A DNA stretch of 64,000 nucleotides from Bugula neritina (GCA_964035545.1 OZ037773.1:2110751-2174750), one strand, 5' to 3'; shown: positions 11,199-28,300, counted from the first letter of the stretch. Numbers and translations: made by a program. The notes: generated by a model from the sequence alone, not told the origin.

Positions 11199-14020
11199 AA
11201 TGAGATTTTTTAAAATATGCTATCAGCTCTTAAAATCAGGTAACTAATTGGTGTAATTGTTGTGCTAATTAAAAGCTTGCAAGTACTTATATACACTTCC
11301 TATGTTTGCATTTTAACAAAAGCCTATTATTAATGAACAATACGTCTAATATGTTTATTGTTATCGCCATTACATAACCAGGAATAAATTTGTCAATTGC
11401 TTTTAACAGTTATGCAAAAAGTTTCAATCTTCATCACACGACCAGGTTTCATCATGGAGTTATTACTCATAAAATAATCACTATTCTCTATCCTACACCC
11501 GTGGTGATTGTTGCACAACACTGACATGTGAGTGACATATGCAACAGGTGCACCTAAGATATGATGTTATTTGCATATTAATATACCCATGTAGACACTG
11601 CCTCAAGTGCTCTATTTTAACAAACTACACAGCTATATTGCTAGTAAACAAATTACAATTTGCTGCATTAAACTGCTAATTTTTTCAACATTATAGCTAA
11701 TTTTTCACTGCTTTAGTATTGCATATAACAAGTGCCCTTGCACCTGGTGGTAATCTCTAGGTCTCCATCCTTCCGCATATTAGTCCGAATAGATTTTTCA
11801 TTTGGTGTTTGGGACAGTGTCAGTCGAATAAAACCACAACTAATATAGATTAACTCAAAAGCCAAAACTGCAAGTACACATTCATAGCACATCTTGCAAG
11901 TATAGTAATATGCTGTATTTTGTTGTGCGTCCTGCATTGTACTCGATTTACTAATTAGTAATGATATCTGCTAAATCATTTTGGTTTATATTAGTTACAT
12001 TCTTAGATAACAAATTTATTTAAATAAATTATTTATTTCTTTTTGTTTAGCATTTATTCTACTGTACAACCAATACTAATTGCAGGTTTTCTTTTTTGAC
12101 GAATAATACATCAATTCAATAAGGCACTATAAGTTACTAAAATAATGCAGTGGTTGTGGCGTGGTAATGGCTTGGCGAAAAAAATTAATTCTATGTATGC
12201 TCAACTTTAGTTAAATTAGGAAATTAAAGACTGTTTTTATGTTTATTGATTGGAATACCTGAAACAAAGAGAAATAAATTAACGACTGCTAAATTTTTGA
12301 AAACTGTTGCCTATGAATAGCTTTTGCAGCATAATATTTCAAACTTTGAAATTTACATTTACATATAATATAGTTCACAAGTTATATAACCATTCCGCAT
12401 GCATGCATGCATGCAATTTGGCATGATAATTTAAAATGCCTGAGCCACAGAGCAATATTATTTTATACGTATGTTGAAACTTTTACATGAGCAATGCTTC
12501 TTGCTGCAAAATACGACCATGTGCTTTTTTCGCAACCATGTGCAATCAACTAACGTCCCACCCCCTCATGTGCAGAAACTAGTGGGTCAGCAGCCACTTT
12601 GAGTCATCAACAAACTTGGCAGCAGTCGGTATCGATAGTCGGTCAGCTGTTGTTGCTTGGTTCGTGACATGTAATCCACAAAAAGAAACATTATGTTGGA
12701 TGTTTTGTTCTTTGTTTTTTAAATAAACGCAAGTATTTATATACATTTATTAAAATGTTAAAAGAAGCTTTTGTCTTGTATTGTGATACGAATAAATTTT
12801 AGGACTGACTTTATTTATCTACAAAATAACACTGTTATACTTACACTACCAGGGTTGTTTTTGCAAAAGATTTGATTGGTTAAAATTTTGGCCAATTGAG
12901 ATCTCGATCATCACATGGCATTATTACGCAACTAACTCATCAGTCAGGCCAGCTGATGACCCGTGTCTGCAGTCTGTTAAGTAATATTAGTTATGAAATA
13001 CCAGCCATGTCTAATTATGTAATATATTTACAATATATATAATTATTCTGCTTCAACTGCAGTTCATATTATTAGTCATAACTTTAGGCTATATGCTAGC
13101 ACCATAGTATGCTGTCAATGTATAGTTGCACTCAGGATACTATCATTACATTTCCAAGCTTCACGTTACTCGATTCCATTTTTCAATTGATGTTTTTAAG
13201 CAGTAGCCTACTGCAATAAACATACAACTATAATTCAATGCAAACCCCAACCACCAATTTGCACCAGATAAATCCATTTGCATAGTGTGTATCAGAGAAA
13301 ATTAAGCCCCAAAACATTGTCTAAACATAGCTACTGAAACTCTGCAGCATTGGTTTTTTATTTGATGGTAGACTTGGGGTGATCAGCCATAATGCAGTGG
13401 AAGATTTTTAATTTTATTAACAGAAATGTTTCACTTTATGCATCCAGATATTATAGAAATATGCATGTATGAATATATAATTAATATATATAACAATAAT
13501 ATATAATATATAGCATGATATTTGTTTTCATGACCCGAAATCCACTTTCTTCTAAAGCTAAGTTAAATCTCAGCATGCTTGTCGAAATCGAGCAAGTGAC
13601 TGCTAAGCTACTAGGTTAAACTAAAATATTCCACAGCGCCTTTGTTATACACGAAGCCACATTTCAGTGTTTTCAGCCAAAAGATAAAATAATGAAAACT
13701 GATTATCACTATAGCAGCCTAGCAGCTCTTTGTTAAAGGTCTTCTGATAGGGTGAATTTACTACAAGCATATTCTGATAACAAAACATATAAAAAGATGA
13801 AAATTACCAACATTTCTGAACTTAAAAATGTCTGCTCTTATTGCAACTCAACACATTTATAGTGATAATCTGCAACCCTGTACTAAGTTTGCTGACAATT
13901 ATAGTAAACTTAGCCTATGCATTGCAGCAATTTGTATCAGCAGTCTCAACGTGAAACTTTTCTTACTGTAAATTTTATAGACGAACGTTGAGCATGAAGA
14001 GGAAATTACAGCCTCTATAT
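11199..14020. other. No gene recognised
   Basis: About 2.8 kb of AT-rich DNA. It holds a (GCAT)n run near 12397-12414 and nothing else I can name. It probably includes the promoter of the minus-strand secreted gene just above 11198. Confidence 0.45.
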
Positions 14021-15352
14021 AGGGGTAACGAGGGCACAACGGGCCAAATTTTGCATTTGTTGCTCTCATTCATCCATTTTTCAAGTTACTAGTTCAATAA
14101 TCTCCAGTCTTAATGCTGCATCTGTTGTCTATTACAGGAATCAGTTTGTTGTTTCTATTTCTGTTGCAACTTTCAGAATGATGAAATTTTCATGACGAAA
14201 AAATTGGCCCATTGTGCCCTGGTACCGGGGTACAATGGGCCACTGGGTGGGACACAACAAATATATTGAAACTTTGCGTATTTTGTTACATCTGATCTTT
14301 ATTTATTTAACATTACAAATAAATAAAGATACTCTTTCAGATCTACAGCAAAATTCATGTTTTAGCTGTACAGTTTGTGCCACTACGGATAGCAGAGGAA
14401 GGCAAAATCAAACGCACATCACTCGGTTTTACAGTGCCCTTATCATTATTGTTTAGAACTAAAAATGTTCTTTTATTTTCACTTCAGAGGAATTTCTATC
14501 AAAAAAAGCTTTAGTAACATGTACTACAAATTTCTGAGTGGACTTTTTTCTATGAACTGTAGCTAAGGTGCATGGCTGAGGTTTGTGACTGGAGTACGGA
14601 AGGGAGAGGGGAGATCAAATGAGCAAAACACAACTTATTTTAGTCAAATACATGTATATTCCCTCAATGATGTAATATATAATTAATATCATGACTATCT
14701 ACTAGTAGCAACAGCAGAGTGTTTTGTATTATGTATAAAATGGCAAAGCTTTAACCTCACCAGATGTATATATTAGGGGAGCTTCACTTTGTAGTTTGGT
14801 AGTCTTACCATGATCATGTCTTTGATATTTTTCAAAAAGGTCAGAAATGGCTATATCTATATAGATTTTAGTAACATTTCAACCAACTTTTTGGGCAAAC
14901 AAACTAATAACAGTGATCAGGGTACAATAATCAGGTGGCCCATTTTGCCCTGGTCAAGGTGGCCCATTGTGCCCCGGATGGCCAAATTTGACATAAATGT
15001 GCCTCAAGGAAAATTTATTTAACAGTTTGCTGTCATACTAGTTAAGCAATGTAGAGACAAGCAATGGCAACAATATCAGTAAAATCTAGGCTTCATTTCC
15101 TTTGAGTGTAAAAAATTATAAAGCTTCAACGACATCCTAAAAAATTTACAAAAAGTAGGTAAAAACAGTTTTTTACTCGCCTTTTCAACACGTATGTTCC
15201 GCAAGTGTTGAAGCTACAAAGGCTGAATAATTATGTCAATACCTTTTTATGAAAAAAAAATCACAAGTCGAAGTCAATAAGTTCTCTCACAATTTGGCAG
15301 GATTTTTGTACCCCTATGACCGTTGTGCCTCCCCCCCCCCCTCGTTACCCCT
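14021..15352. mobile_element. DNA-transposon-like element with terminal and subterminal repeats, 1.33 kb
   Basis: The ends are inverted: AGGGGTAACGAGGG followed by CACAACGGGCC at 14021, and at 15352 the reverse complement of AGGGGTAACGAGG, a G run of about 10, then AGGCACAACGG. Variants of the block GGGCACAAYGGGCC recur inside in both orientations at about 14031, 14205, 14229, 14937, 14957 and 15320. The pair at 14205-14244 forms a perfect-looking hairpin around GGTACC. No transposase is encoded; small frames such as 14214-14456 look like chance. No target duplication is clear (left flank ends CTATAT, right flank begins AATATG). Best read as a non-autonomous cut-and-paste element of unknown superfamily. 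Confidence 0.75.
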
Positions 15353-15856
15353 AATATGTTTTTAACATCTCTTTTTACTTCGTTTAATTTTTCTTTGTTA
15401 TCATGCTTATGTATATATCCATAAGATGGTTAGTTTTTTAAATAACACAATATATTTTTAGACTATTCTTCTACATTATATTCATTCAATTTCAGAATTT
15501 ACAATAGTCAAATATATTTGAATATCATCTGCATATATATATTTTGATAACAATATTATTTGGGTTCGTCTAACTGGGGAGTCGTCTATCTGTATGGACA
15601 CCATATGCGGGATATTTATTATATTTGAAGTTGTCTTCTTTTTTAAATTACATTTAAATTGTTATTTTGAATAATTGTTAAAAACAAAAATAAACAGTTT
15701 ATTTAAAAATAATGCATCATAAAATTATATATGCACAAATTATATGAACAAAGTTATACAACTTTTTAAAAATTGCTAGTCTCGGTGCACTTTATAATCT
15801 TCTTCGCCAACCCTCTTCTTTCCTTTTCCGACTAAGTTCAAGAGCGACTGGTCAAG
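15353..15856. promoter_or_regulatory. Probable RPS27 promoter region
   Basis: AT-rich DNA ending in the pyrimidine-rich block CTCTTCTTTCCTTTTCCGAC at about 15812-15830, just upstream of the first RPS27 ATG. Such tracts are typical of 5'-TOP starts of animal ribosomal protein genes. Assignment of the transcription start is inference. Confidence 0.5.
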
Positions 15857-17890
<2,034 letters not shown>

Positions 17891-18428
17891 GTACAACACA
17901 CAGACAAGGAATATGATTATTTGTATATTATATGTGATAATATAAATACATGTTTTGGGTCTGCTAGCCACTGCTTTATTTATGACAAATCTAAAATTCA
18001 TTTAATAAAGGCATTGACTCTATCAAAGAAGGTATCATAGCAAGATACAAAAGAGTGGGTTATAGCGATTCTGTCTTTCCAACATCTTGGTCAAGTCTTG
18101 GCCATTGTTTATGAAACCTCGAAGTACATCAGATTCTGTGAAAAATACATAATTTAGAGGAGTAAATAGAATTTAAGTAAAGGTGGTAGTGTCTTGTAGG
18201 TCTGGTATACCACAATAATCTTAAATGTTAGGTGTAGTATGTAGAAATATTAGCTACATGGTACTAGAAAGTAAAATATACACGGCTTTTCATACCTTGC
18301 CATTTTAATGAAAAACGTGTGTTGCTAGAAGTGAAATGTGTACTAACCATAAGGCATGACGCAGCCAGCCACAGTATCTTAGACTTGGTAGTTAAGGAGT
18401 TCTTGCCAACTGAAATCAAGATGGGCAA
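17891..18428. other. Convergent intergenic region RPS27 / scramblase
   Basis: About 540 bp between two 3' ends. It contains the probable RPS27 polyadenylation signal AATAAA at 18004-18009. No other gene is seen. Confidence 0.6.
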
Positions 18429-19340
18429 CTAATTAAAGCATTTAACATACAAAATCACTTCAAGCATTTCGGATTTGATGACACAGCAAATAATGTATAT
18501 CTGGAGATTGATATAGCAAATAAATGAGAAGGCAATTACTAAAAGGTGCCTTGATATTCCATCACAGACTACCGAAGGGCTTGATGAAGTGTGTGGTGGT
18601 AAATGAATGTAGCAAAGTTGCATATTAGAAAGCGAATTGGGATATGTATATCAACAAACTCACACTCGAGTGTGAATGTTTCATGGTCTGAATTGAAGGC
18701 TTCTGAAGGGCTGTGAACTTTTCGAATGTTGCCAGATGAGGAGTCGCTTTCTCCTTGCAAGCTTCTTATCTATAATAAAGTATAATACAACTCTGGTATA
18801 TACAGAAATTTTGGGCATCCATTTATTAAAACAAATTTTGCTCAGCGAGAAATTCTTCTTATCAATGAGTTTGATAAGTTTTCATATACCTAATGGCTAG
18901 CTGTAAATAATTTTAATATAACCTCATTTGTCTCTTACATGTTGAATTCTTACTCTCTGGTAAATTTGCCTAAGTAGATGGTATGTGAAATTGATTTGTT
19001 GAAACACTTATAAACTCAATAGTGAGTTTATTAATATATGTACTCAAAAAATAACAATGAAAAAATGAATTCAGTGTATATAATATTATATTATAACTTG
19101 AATGCAATATTAGTCTTAGTTCACTCAGGATTCCAAAGGAGCCCAAACCAGTCTCTTACATAACAGCTAGTAAGCTGAGGTTACCTCAATATGCATGTGA
19201 AAGGAGCACCTGCAAGGACAGCAAGGTGCTTTCAATGTGGCAATTTCTTCACCATCTTCTGAATATATAGAGAATACTGGCCTCCAGAAAGAGAATCTGT
19301 ATTAAATGTAACATATAACAACTGTGGGGTTTACTTCTAT

Positions 19341-19372
<32 letters not shown>

Positions 19373-22300
19373 CTCAATCTGTAGACAGCAGCTGTTTCAG
19401 GGTCGACTCCCCGTTAGCAGAGAGCAGAGTACCACGGCCCACACCTTTACAACTTATGTTTCTGTCAAAGTAAATTAAAGCATAACATTTACACCAATAT
19501 ATTATTATGTGTAACATGGGTACCTCTGTTTCACTGTACCAATGTAGTTCCCATCAACATACACATCCAGGGCATGATTACAGAAGAGGCAGCTGAAGCA
19601 GCAGCACGCATCACACCTATGAAAGAGGGGGAGACAATTACTGGACAGTTTTACAAAAATCGTCCATCATACACGAAGTTACACAACGAAAGTCTTGTGA
19701 AGTTTTGGATAGTTTTTGAACACAACTTAAATATAATTCTTTCTCGCTTTTGAGTTGAACTGATTTGGCAAGTGTCTTCAATTGTATAAATCCACGTAAT
19801 ATTATTAAATTGGCTACGGGGTTTTCTAAGCAAGTAATACTCTTTCTTTTTAGAAGGGGCAACTCCAAAAAGAAAAGAGCAACCTCAATCTCACCAGATG
19901 ACAGTGGCACCACCTCTACCTATACATGGACATGGACATGGTGTAAATACCATGCATGCTACAAATCCAATCTAGTCTGTTAGCAGTGTGTGTAGTAGAG
20001 TACAAAAGACAACCTTGTTGTCTTGAGCCTGCATGTTAACCTCTATTTCTATGCAGTAGTAGAGAAAGTTTAGTAGCTTATATTCATTAATTTTCCCAAT
20101 AAGTTTTAGTTTAGGGTTGAAATTTATTTCGAGGCATCTCTAACTTCTCTCAAGTTCTCCATTACTGCGAGGAGGTGCAGTAATGGAAGAGTTAAAAAAG
20201 CCTGTGTTCTAGATTATAGAAATGTAGCATAAGAAGTTATGTTCTCGCAAAAATTTCAACCCTTGCAGCCCCAAACCAAAATTTAATAATAAAATTAAAG
20301 AGCCTAAGCTATCTCAATTGTTCCACAACTGCTGCTAAATGAGCAAGCTTCATACCTATGAACAGATCACTACTTAACATATCCTTTTCAATACTTCAAC
20401 ACTCTCCAGTTTAACCTTTGACCCATGTACAAACAATTTACCAAGACTTAAGCATTTGACTGATGTCACAAATTATTATCTTTTTTATTAATGAAAGAGA
20501 GATGTCATAATATGATAATTGTTTATGTTAGAAGCTCTAGCTCCCACTTATTCTATCCATATAAATACTGTGCTTTATATAATTCATTGAATGAATTAAG
20601 TTGATCTACCTAATAAACCAGTAAATGGCTCACATCATTATAAACACCTACAAATTATCACAATTAATGACCACTATATACAAATAAGTCACAACAATAT
20701 AAAACAAAAAATTGCTACATGTTATCTAAATATATATTATTAAATAAGTATAACAAAATATTCAAAAAATGTTCAATAATCAAGGATGACACAATGAGCG
20801 ACACAATGATGCCTTAATTGCACGTTTACTGAGTTTACAGATTGACAGTTTACTATTATTGCTGCTACAAAATGTAAATCTTTCGTGCAACTGTGCATTA
20901 TATAAATTTCAATATGTTCTCGATTATACTGGTTTCTCTAATTCTCCTGCTGGCATCCACTCTCATCGCGGCCAGGTTGTATCAGTAAGTAATATTTTTT
21001 TCAATAAATATACTATAATATTAATATTTATATTGCAATTCTCTGTTATTTTCATCATTTGACACGTTTATGCGTATGATATTTTTGCTTTGATTTGTTG
21101 AGATTTTGCTGCCTTTAAATTAGGAAAAGATTTACTTCAAGTATGATAATTATTTATTACAGCAAGTGGGAGGTGATTTTCAATGATTGTGTTATACTCA
21201 GAGTCATTTTCAAAGAGTTGTTCCGATTAAAAAATAGAGCTGTGAGCAGCCAGGGCTGGAGTCAGAGGTAAGAAGAAGTTTCATACATGCAGACATATTT
21301 CCTGTGAATTCATTGATATTGAGATGTTGGTAGTTCAAATATTAGGTTGGATGTTTAGGACATTTATCTACATATTGAGTGTTATAACATTGTAGTATAG
21401 GCTAATACAACATCAATTGTTCTTAAATATTATAGTGTGTGCTTATTGAATGTTTGGTAGCAGCAAAGACAAAAAGGAAAAAGGCTTAAAGAAGGCAGAG
21501 GTTCTTTCAACTTATGCCCCCTTACACTCATGGAATGACTGCGGATGTGCCGGTGCCTGTTGGCACGGGAAGTCTGTTCCCAATAAAACAGCTTCTCCTC
21601 TCCTATTGGCTAGAGATCAACTGATACCAAAGGCTTACAGAAGTCAACCAAAAAGAGCAGCTTCTCTCTCCAATCCTCCAGTTACAGAGCCAATACAGTT
21701 AGAGGAATTCCTGAAGAAGTTCGAAGGATCTGGGGCTCGCCCCAAAACTCACAAGTTGCACCTTCGGTCAGAAGTTATTATGTGTAAGTTCAAATAATTA
21801 CTCACCTATATTCTGTTTCATTTTATTTTTTTAGATTTACATTCATTTTCTTATAGTTGATTAGTCTAAACTGTTAATCTATGATGTCGTTTTATACTAT
21901 CTTTAACACAAACTTGTCTCCAAATAGATACATTTACATTACAATGTTACAGCAAACACTGATACTGAGCTGTACAAAAAACGCAACCCCAACACAAACC
22001 TATCCAGAAGCCAATTGAAAGGTTTGAACAAGGAGAGAAGACAATCCCCTCGAAATAGAATGAGCACATCTGCACCACAAAATACTGCACCCAGACAAGT
22101 GGACCAGAAGGAAATGCAAAAGACATTCATTTCAGTGGATGGAATGGAATGGAAATCATTGCCACTTTTCTCCAAAGAATATATGAATAGAGAAATCACT
22201 GATTGTGAAGGTACAACATCCATTTCTTTGTAAAACATTATAAATTTTTCAAAGTAAGATTAACACTTTTGGTTTTAATGCAACAAAAAATTTTCTAATT

Positions 22301-25300
22301 AAATTGCTGCTATTTCAATAGATGAGTTGAAGAAGGATATAGCGTCTCTCAAATGGGATATTAAGGAGTTGGGAGGCAAAAAGACAGAAGCTGATGATAT
22401 TATCAAAAGAGCTGTTGAACAAATCAGTGAAGTACCCCTAAAAGCACAAGACGCCAATCAAAGAGTTTCCGCTAAACATCAAATTTCACGTGGTAAGATA
22501 ATATTTCAATATTTAAAATTTGTTGCTGTAACTCTTAATATCAAATAATGAAAGCTAGCAAAGTAATATTTTATATTACAACTACATTTTTAATAATAAT
22601 TGTTTCTTTTACATATAAGGACATCATTTGAGATATAAATGTGAATCTAAAAGCTAACAATTGTTCAGACGACATTTGAAATATTATGTCAATAAAAATT
22701 TTTGATTTATGTGCAAATTTTTATCAAGTCATATCAACTATTTTTATCCACAAAACTGGCAATACTAATTGGCAATATACTAACTAATACTGCCAATCTA
22801 TAATAGAAAGACAATTTCTTCTCTTTACAATCAGCCAACTAGTAACAAGTATATTATACTAGTCTTAAGCCAACAGTGTTAAGCTGCAACACGTTTGATA
22901 TATTTTTTAACATAAACTTTAGAAGCTGGTGGAGACTCAACCAACCCTTCTTCTTGCAACATCCTCAGCCAACCAGTCAAGGATACAAAACTCTCAGCTT
23001 GTGCACTTAAAGCATCTCATGAAGTTCAGAATGGTAAGTATTCTTAAGTCAGCCAAATGTTTATTAGTGGCTATTATTATATAATAATATGTTGAAGATC
23101 AAACCACAGATAAAATCAAACCAATCTTTAAAAACCAGACATCTAGTGTTTTGGAATGTCAAACAAACTGAAAAGTTTAAGACATTAAAACGCTAGTTTC
23201 TAATAAACAGGTTATAGTGAATTATAAAAAAAATTAGTGAGAATCAAACTGTCAAAACTTTAAAGAAACTCACTGTTATTTACTATAGCATTGTGAAACA
23301 GCCAATAGAATATAACTAATAAAAATGAATATAAATATTGCTATAATATATCAATCAGTATGTCAAGGGAAACACTATATAATGTTATTTTGTAGAGCTT
23401 AGAGCAGTTCAAGAACCAGCTGCACAGCAGAATCGAAGAAATAAAATTATGAAGTTTTTCTGTTGCTGTGTTCAAGACAGTGAATGAGGTTAGAGCTCAA
23501 TATAAATATATTTTCTCAAAAACTTCAAAGTAGCTGTTAATTTACTCATCATAACATATTAGGACTCTGTTATGTTTCATATCAGACTCTTACAATAGCT
23601 ATTAGTCACTTGTTCTGTCCATTCTTGCTTGTCTTCTCATTTCACATACTCAATTTGTTCACCTTACTCTATGTTTCTGTTTATTATCTAGATCTTCTAC
23701 ATGAACCATTCAACACTACAGCATATACTATCTGATGTGTAGATGGATAACTTAATCAAGAAAGGCTCATATAACCTATTCTCTGGATCCTTTTTTTATT
23801 GGAATTCTCTTTGTCTCTCAAGTGCTCAGAGACCAGAGCATACAAATATACATGCCTTATTGCTTACTTTATTGAACTTCATATAATCTGCTCTAGTTGC
23901 TAGAAATTTCTTGTAGAAGAAACTTTAAATTATGTTGTTCTTTTTTTTTATTCTCCTAATCATTCATGCACTTAAATATTGGTCATTATTTAGTATAGAT
24001 ATATACTAGTTTATAAAGGAATGAATAATTACAGAGTATGATTATATGAGTTACTGTAAAACAATTTGAAATAATTAAAATGTCTACCTTGTGAGTTTTT
24101 CAGTTCATACAATCCTATCAAATAAAATTTATAAAATCTAATGAACTTGCACATAATTATTTATATACTGCATTTGCTATACAAGCTGCTATATGTATGA
24201 ATATTTAAAATACTAATTACTACTCATAAAAAAATTCCTGTAAATAATTATTAAACAAACGCAAGACATGTTTAATTCTAACAAATTGTTTTTATCTAGA
24301 GTTGTCTACTCTCTACCCACAGTTGTTATAAACTGTTAGTTGGGTAATCATATTGGAAGCCATTTTATTAGAAAGAGTATAATTGAATTTGTAAATATAT
24401 GACATCATTACTTCTAATAAACATAATATAATTAACCTGAAGGTTCAGTTAAGTATAGCTATTATCTAATGCAGGGCTTTCCAACAGGCAGTCCGAAGGC
24501 TGGATGTGGCCCCCACCCTACATTTATGTGGCCCTCAAAGACATAACAAATAACATTACTTATGATTTATGTATATGAATTAGAGTGGGAAAACCACCTT
24601 TTAAATGTCTTATTTTCATACATTGGGCCTATATGCTAAAACATGCAGCCTGTGGTAATCACTGGGACTTCATTGTGTGATTATTCATAGATATTTGGGA
24701 TAAAGTTATTTAAAAACTGCTTATGCCGTGGCCCCCAGCCTATGCTAAATTTCACAATGTGGCCCTTGCCATGAAATATTTCAATTCAGTAGCCCTCCGA
24801 AAAGGTTGGACACCCCTGTGCTAAGTTATTGAGTAAAATAAACACTCAAGAATGTTGATTTGTATTTTATAGAAGACTTCATATTGCTCTGTGGCTGCCA
24901 TTACAAATATTTACTTTATATTTTCAGTGACATCCAGCTTATCTAAAACCAAGTACTTGCAAACACAGACTGTTGTGCTGCAGTGCATTACGGGGCCTGT
25001 CCCAGAGTCAGGCTGTAATTACCAGTGATCCAGTAGGAACTAAGGCTGCAATACAAATAATTTATCTTTCCAACTGAGATACGTGGATCTAGGGGTGAGT
25101 AGTTTACTGGAAGAAAGAGCGGCAGCTGCAATGGCATCGGCAGCGGGTGTCAGACTTCTCAATGGACATTCCATGCCCTTCGTGGGTCTAGGAACTTGGC
25201 AGGTAAGAAATTTACCAAATTGAAGTAGGTGCAGTAGAGAAACACTTTCCACTTTCCAGTCAAACAGTTACGTTCGTAGTTTATGGCTCATCTAACAGAA

Positions 25301-28300
25301 GTGCAAGAGCTTTCAACAAAATGACATGCAGTGGAAATATTTTTTTCAAAACTCTTCCTTACTGCACCTAACTGACTGAATAAACATTCAGCATGTCAAC
25401 TAGTTGTTAATTTGAATATTTGGCTTACAAAAGTGGTGTCAAAAACATTGAATTTGCAAATATGTTTATTACATAATACTTTGGTAAAACTCTTTATGTT
25501 ATCTTGTGAGTGAACACTAGAGAAAGAATTTAAAATCTTCAGATATATTCCATTCGTTGATCAATCAAAACTCAAGACATAAATTTATTATGTTTTAAAT
25601 TTTGCTGCATCTCAATATGAACTAGTAGCATGTAGTTGGCCAGTTAACTATTACAGTGTGTGGTGCTTACAAAATTACTTGACATTGTTTATATAGTCAT
25701 CAAGGGGGGAAGTTGGTGAAGCTGTCCGGGTAGCGCTAGACGCTGGATACAGACATATAGATACGGCACAGAACTACTATAACGAAGATGAGATTGGAGA
25801 AGCCCTGGAAGAGAAAATAAAGGAAGGAGGCATTACAAGAGAGGAAGTTTTCGTCACTACAAAGGTGAGGTAGATTAGATTAATGGAGTTATCTTTCCTC
25901 AAACAATCTCATAAAAAGGAATAATTGTTTTAAGTTGGTTATGGCAATTTTTAGTCGGATTTTTTTGCAAAGCACAAGTTATTAACTCACGCCATCTTCA
26001 TTTTCAATTAGACAAAGAATGCTTAGTGTTTCACTATATAGCTGCTGCAGCTTCTGTTGCATCATTGCTCTTCAAAAGATTCAGTTCCACGAGACCGAAA
26101 TTTTAAAGAAAAAGACCAACACTTACACAATATTTTGACTAGACTTGATTGGTCAGACAAAATACTGTTACCCATGTAGAAAAAGTGCTCATCAAAATGT
26201 GCTTCGAGTTTTTGTTGAAACTTCACAACTAATCAAATTAGTTTTTTGGACAGTTTTGCTTTTTTGTTTAGAACTTAGAAGCTTTCATAAGAGAACAACT
26301 TCAAGACATGCAATCAGTTTATAATAAAATCATTTCATTAAATAAACCAATTAATCAATGTATCCAAATATTTTCAGTTAGCAATGGCCGGAATGGCACC
26401 TGAAAATGTGCGAAAGGAAACAGTATTGTCACTGAAGAGGTTGAGAACAACATACATTGATCTCTATCTTATTCACTTTCCTATTGCTCTCTCTGTAAGT
26501 TACTCATTTCACGTATTCACAGTAATGGCCTGTTTCAATCATCATGCAAGAAAACGTTTGCCATTTCTTCGAAATTTCATTTACATTGAAACTTTCATAA
26601 TTATGACACTCAATTGCTTCAATCAGCAAGAAAACTTGACAAATTAGTCGAAGAGGAATGAAATAAAACGGAGAGGAACTGAATGTCTCTATTTTTCAAC
26701 TTAATTTGGGTTTTGGCAGGACGAAGGCATGAATTTAGAGCCACCAGTTAGATTCCCAAAGTATTCCAATGGAGCTTTAAAGACTACATACATAGATATA
26801 CTGGATACTTGGAGGGTAGGATGAATATTCTATACTTTCATGATTTAATGTAATATTTTTATAAAACTACCTAATAGATAGGTTCTACCACAATTTAGCA
26901 CAAGTTCTAAGTATGTCACAAATTCTTATAATTAATTTGTAGCTCTTCCATTTATTCACTTTGTTGGTAAAAAAGTCTTATTACAGAAATGGCTACTCAT
27001 ATCGGTTTATTAAAGTAGTGTATAGTGTACTTTAGTTTCTGTTACATAATAAGTTATGGCTCTTGGCTTGAAGTGAGCAAACTATGCATATGCCCATTTT
27101 TGAAATTGCTAATGAGAGCATAAGTAACTTCCGGAAACATCAACAATACAGTTTGTGAAATGGAATCCAGTGCATATGGAAAGAGTATATAAACCTCTGG
27201 AGAGATGATATTATATAGGCCTAATCAAAGCCTTATACTTCATAGTTACAGGATGTAACTACATACAAATTGCTACCTAAAATTTAAGAGCAGTAAAAAT
27301 TAAAAGTATTTAATAGATGCATATAGTAATTTATCAGTTTTTTAAACAAAATATCCGTATGTCAGAATGCAGTCAGCCAAACCATATCATTCTAAAATAC
27401 TGTTTTTCATATAACAGTTCAACTGCAATCAATCGCAATATGTCTTTTATTTCTTGCGTTTCATTGCTGCAGGAAATGGAGAAGTTAGTGGATGAAGGTT
27501 TAGTTCGAGCTATTGGCCTGTCAAACTGCAACAAGCAGCAAGTACTAAGAATCTATGAGAAGGGAAGAATAAAACCGGCCAATCTGCAAGTCGAATGTCA
27601 TGCATGGTTTCCTCAGTATGAAATGGTAGAGTTCTGTCAGCAACGAGGAATATCATTCGCTGCTTATGGACCAATAGGATCACCGGGGAGACCAGCGTGA
27701 GACAGAATATTACCAATTCTTTCTTTCTTTACAAAATCCAATAAATGATTACCTAAGCTTTCACTTTGGTTGACAAAAAGGAATCTTTCTATAAGCAGTT
27801 AGTTTCGGGTTGAGGTGACTAATTGCAATAGTTTGGGGTTCTTGAGTTTGGAGTTTGGGTTTTCGTTGGAAATTTGAACTCCCAACTCCAAACTTGGATC
27901 CTAAGCTACTGCACTCAGTCACCCTCAACTTGGGGCTGCCTATAGATAACTTCGAGAAATTCGTGTCTACGACATAGCACAAAACTACATCTAAATCTAT
28001 TTTAGTGTGGAGGGTCCAGTAACCGCTCCACTTATGGAGGAGCCAGTGTTGGTAGAACTTGCTGCTAAGCATAAAAGGACTGTAGCCCAAGTTCTACTCC
28101 GTAATCTGATACAGAGAGGAATCATAGTCCTCCCTAAAAGTGTTACACCCGAAAGAATTAAATCTAATCTTCAGGTAAAAGTCATCACATAGTGTGTCTG
28201 GTGGTAAAGGTTGTATATAACAATGATGACAATTAAAAGATATGGTAAGCCTCTCCACCTAAGCACCTGAATGTTTATAGTCCAACATTACCTGATGTGG

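Noticed and set aside
14214-14456. An 80-aa gene inside the transposon-like element
   Set aside because: It begins within the internal hairpin, has no transposase motif and no splice continuation.
27761-28090. A 109-aa minus-strand ORF within the AKR gene
   Set aside because: It overlaps AKR exon 6 and the intron before it, and shows no family features; it is a shadow frame.
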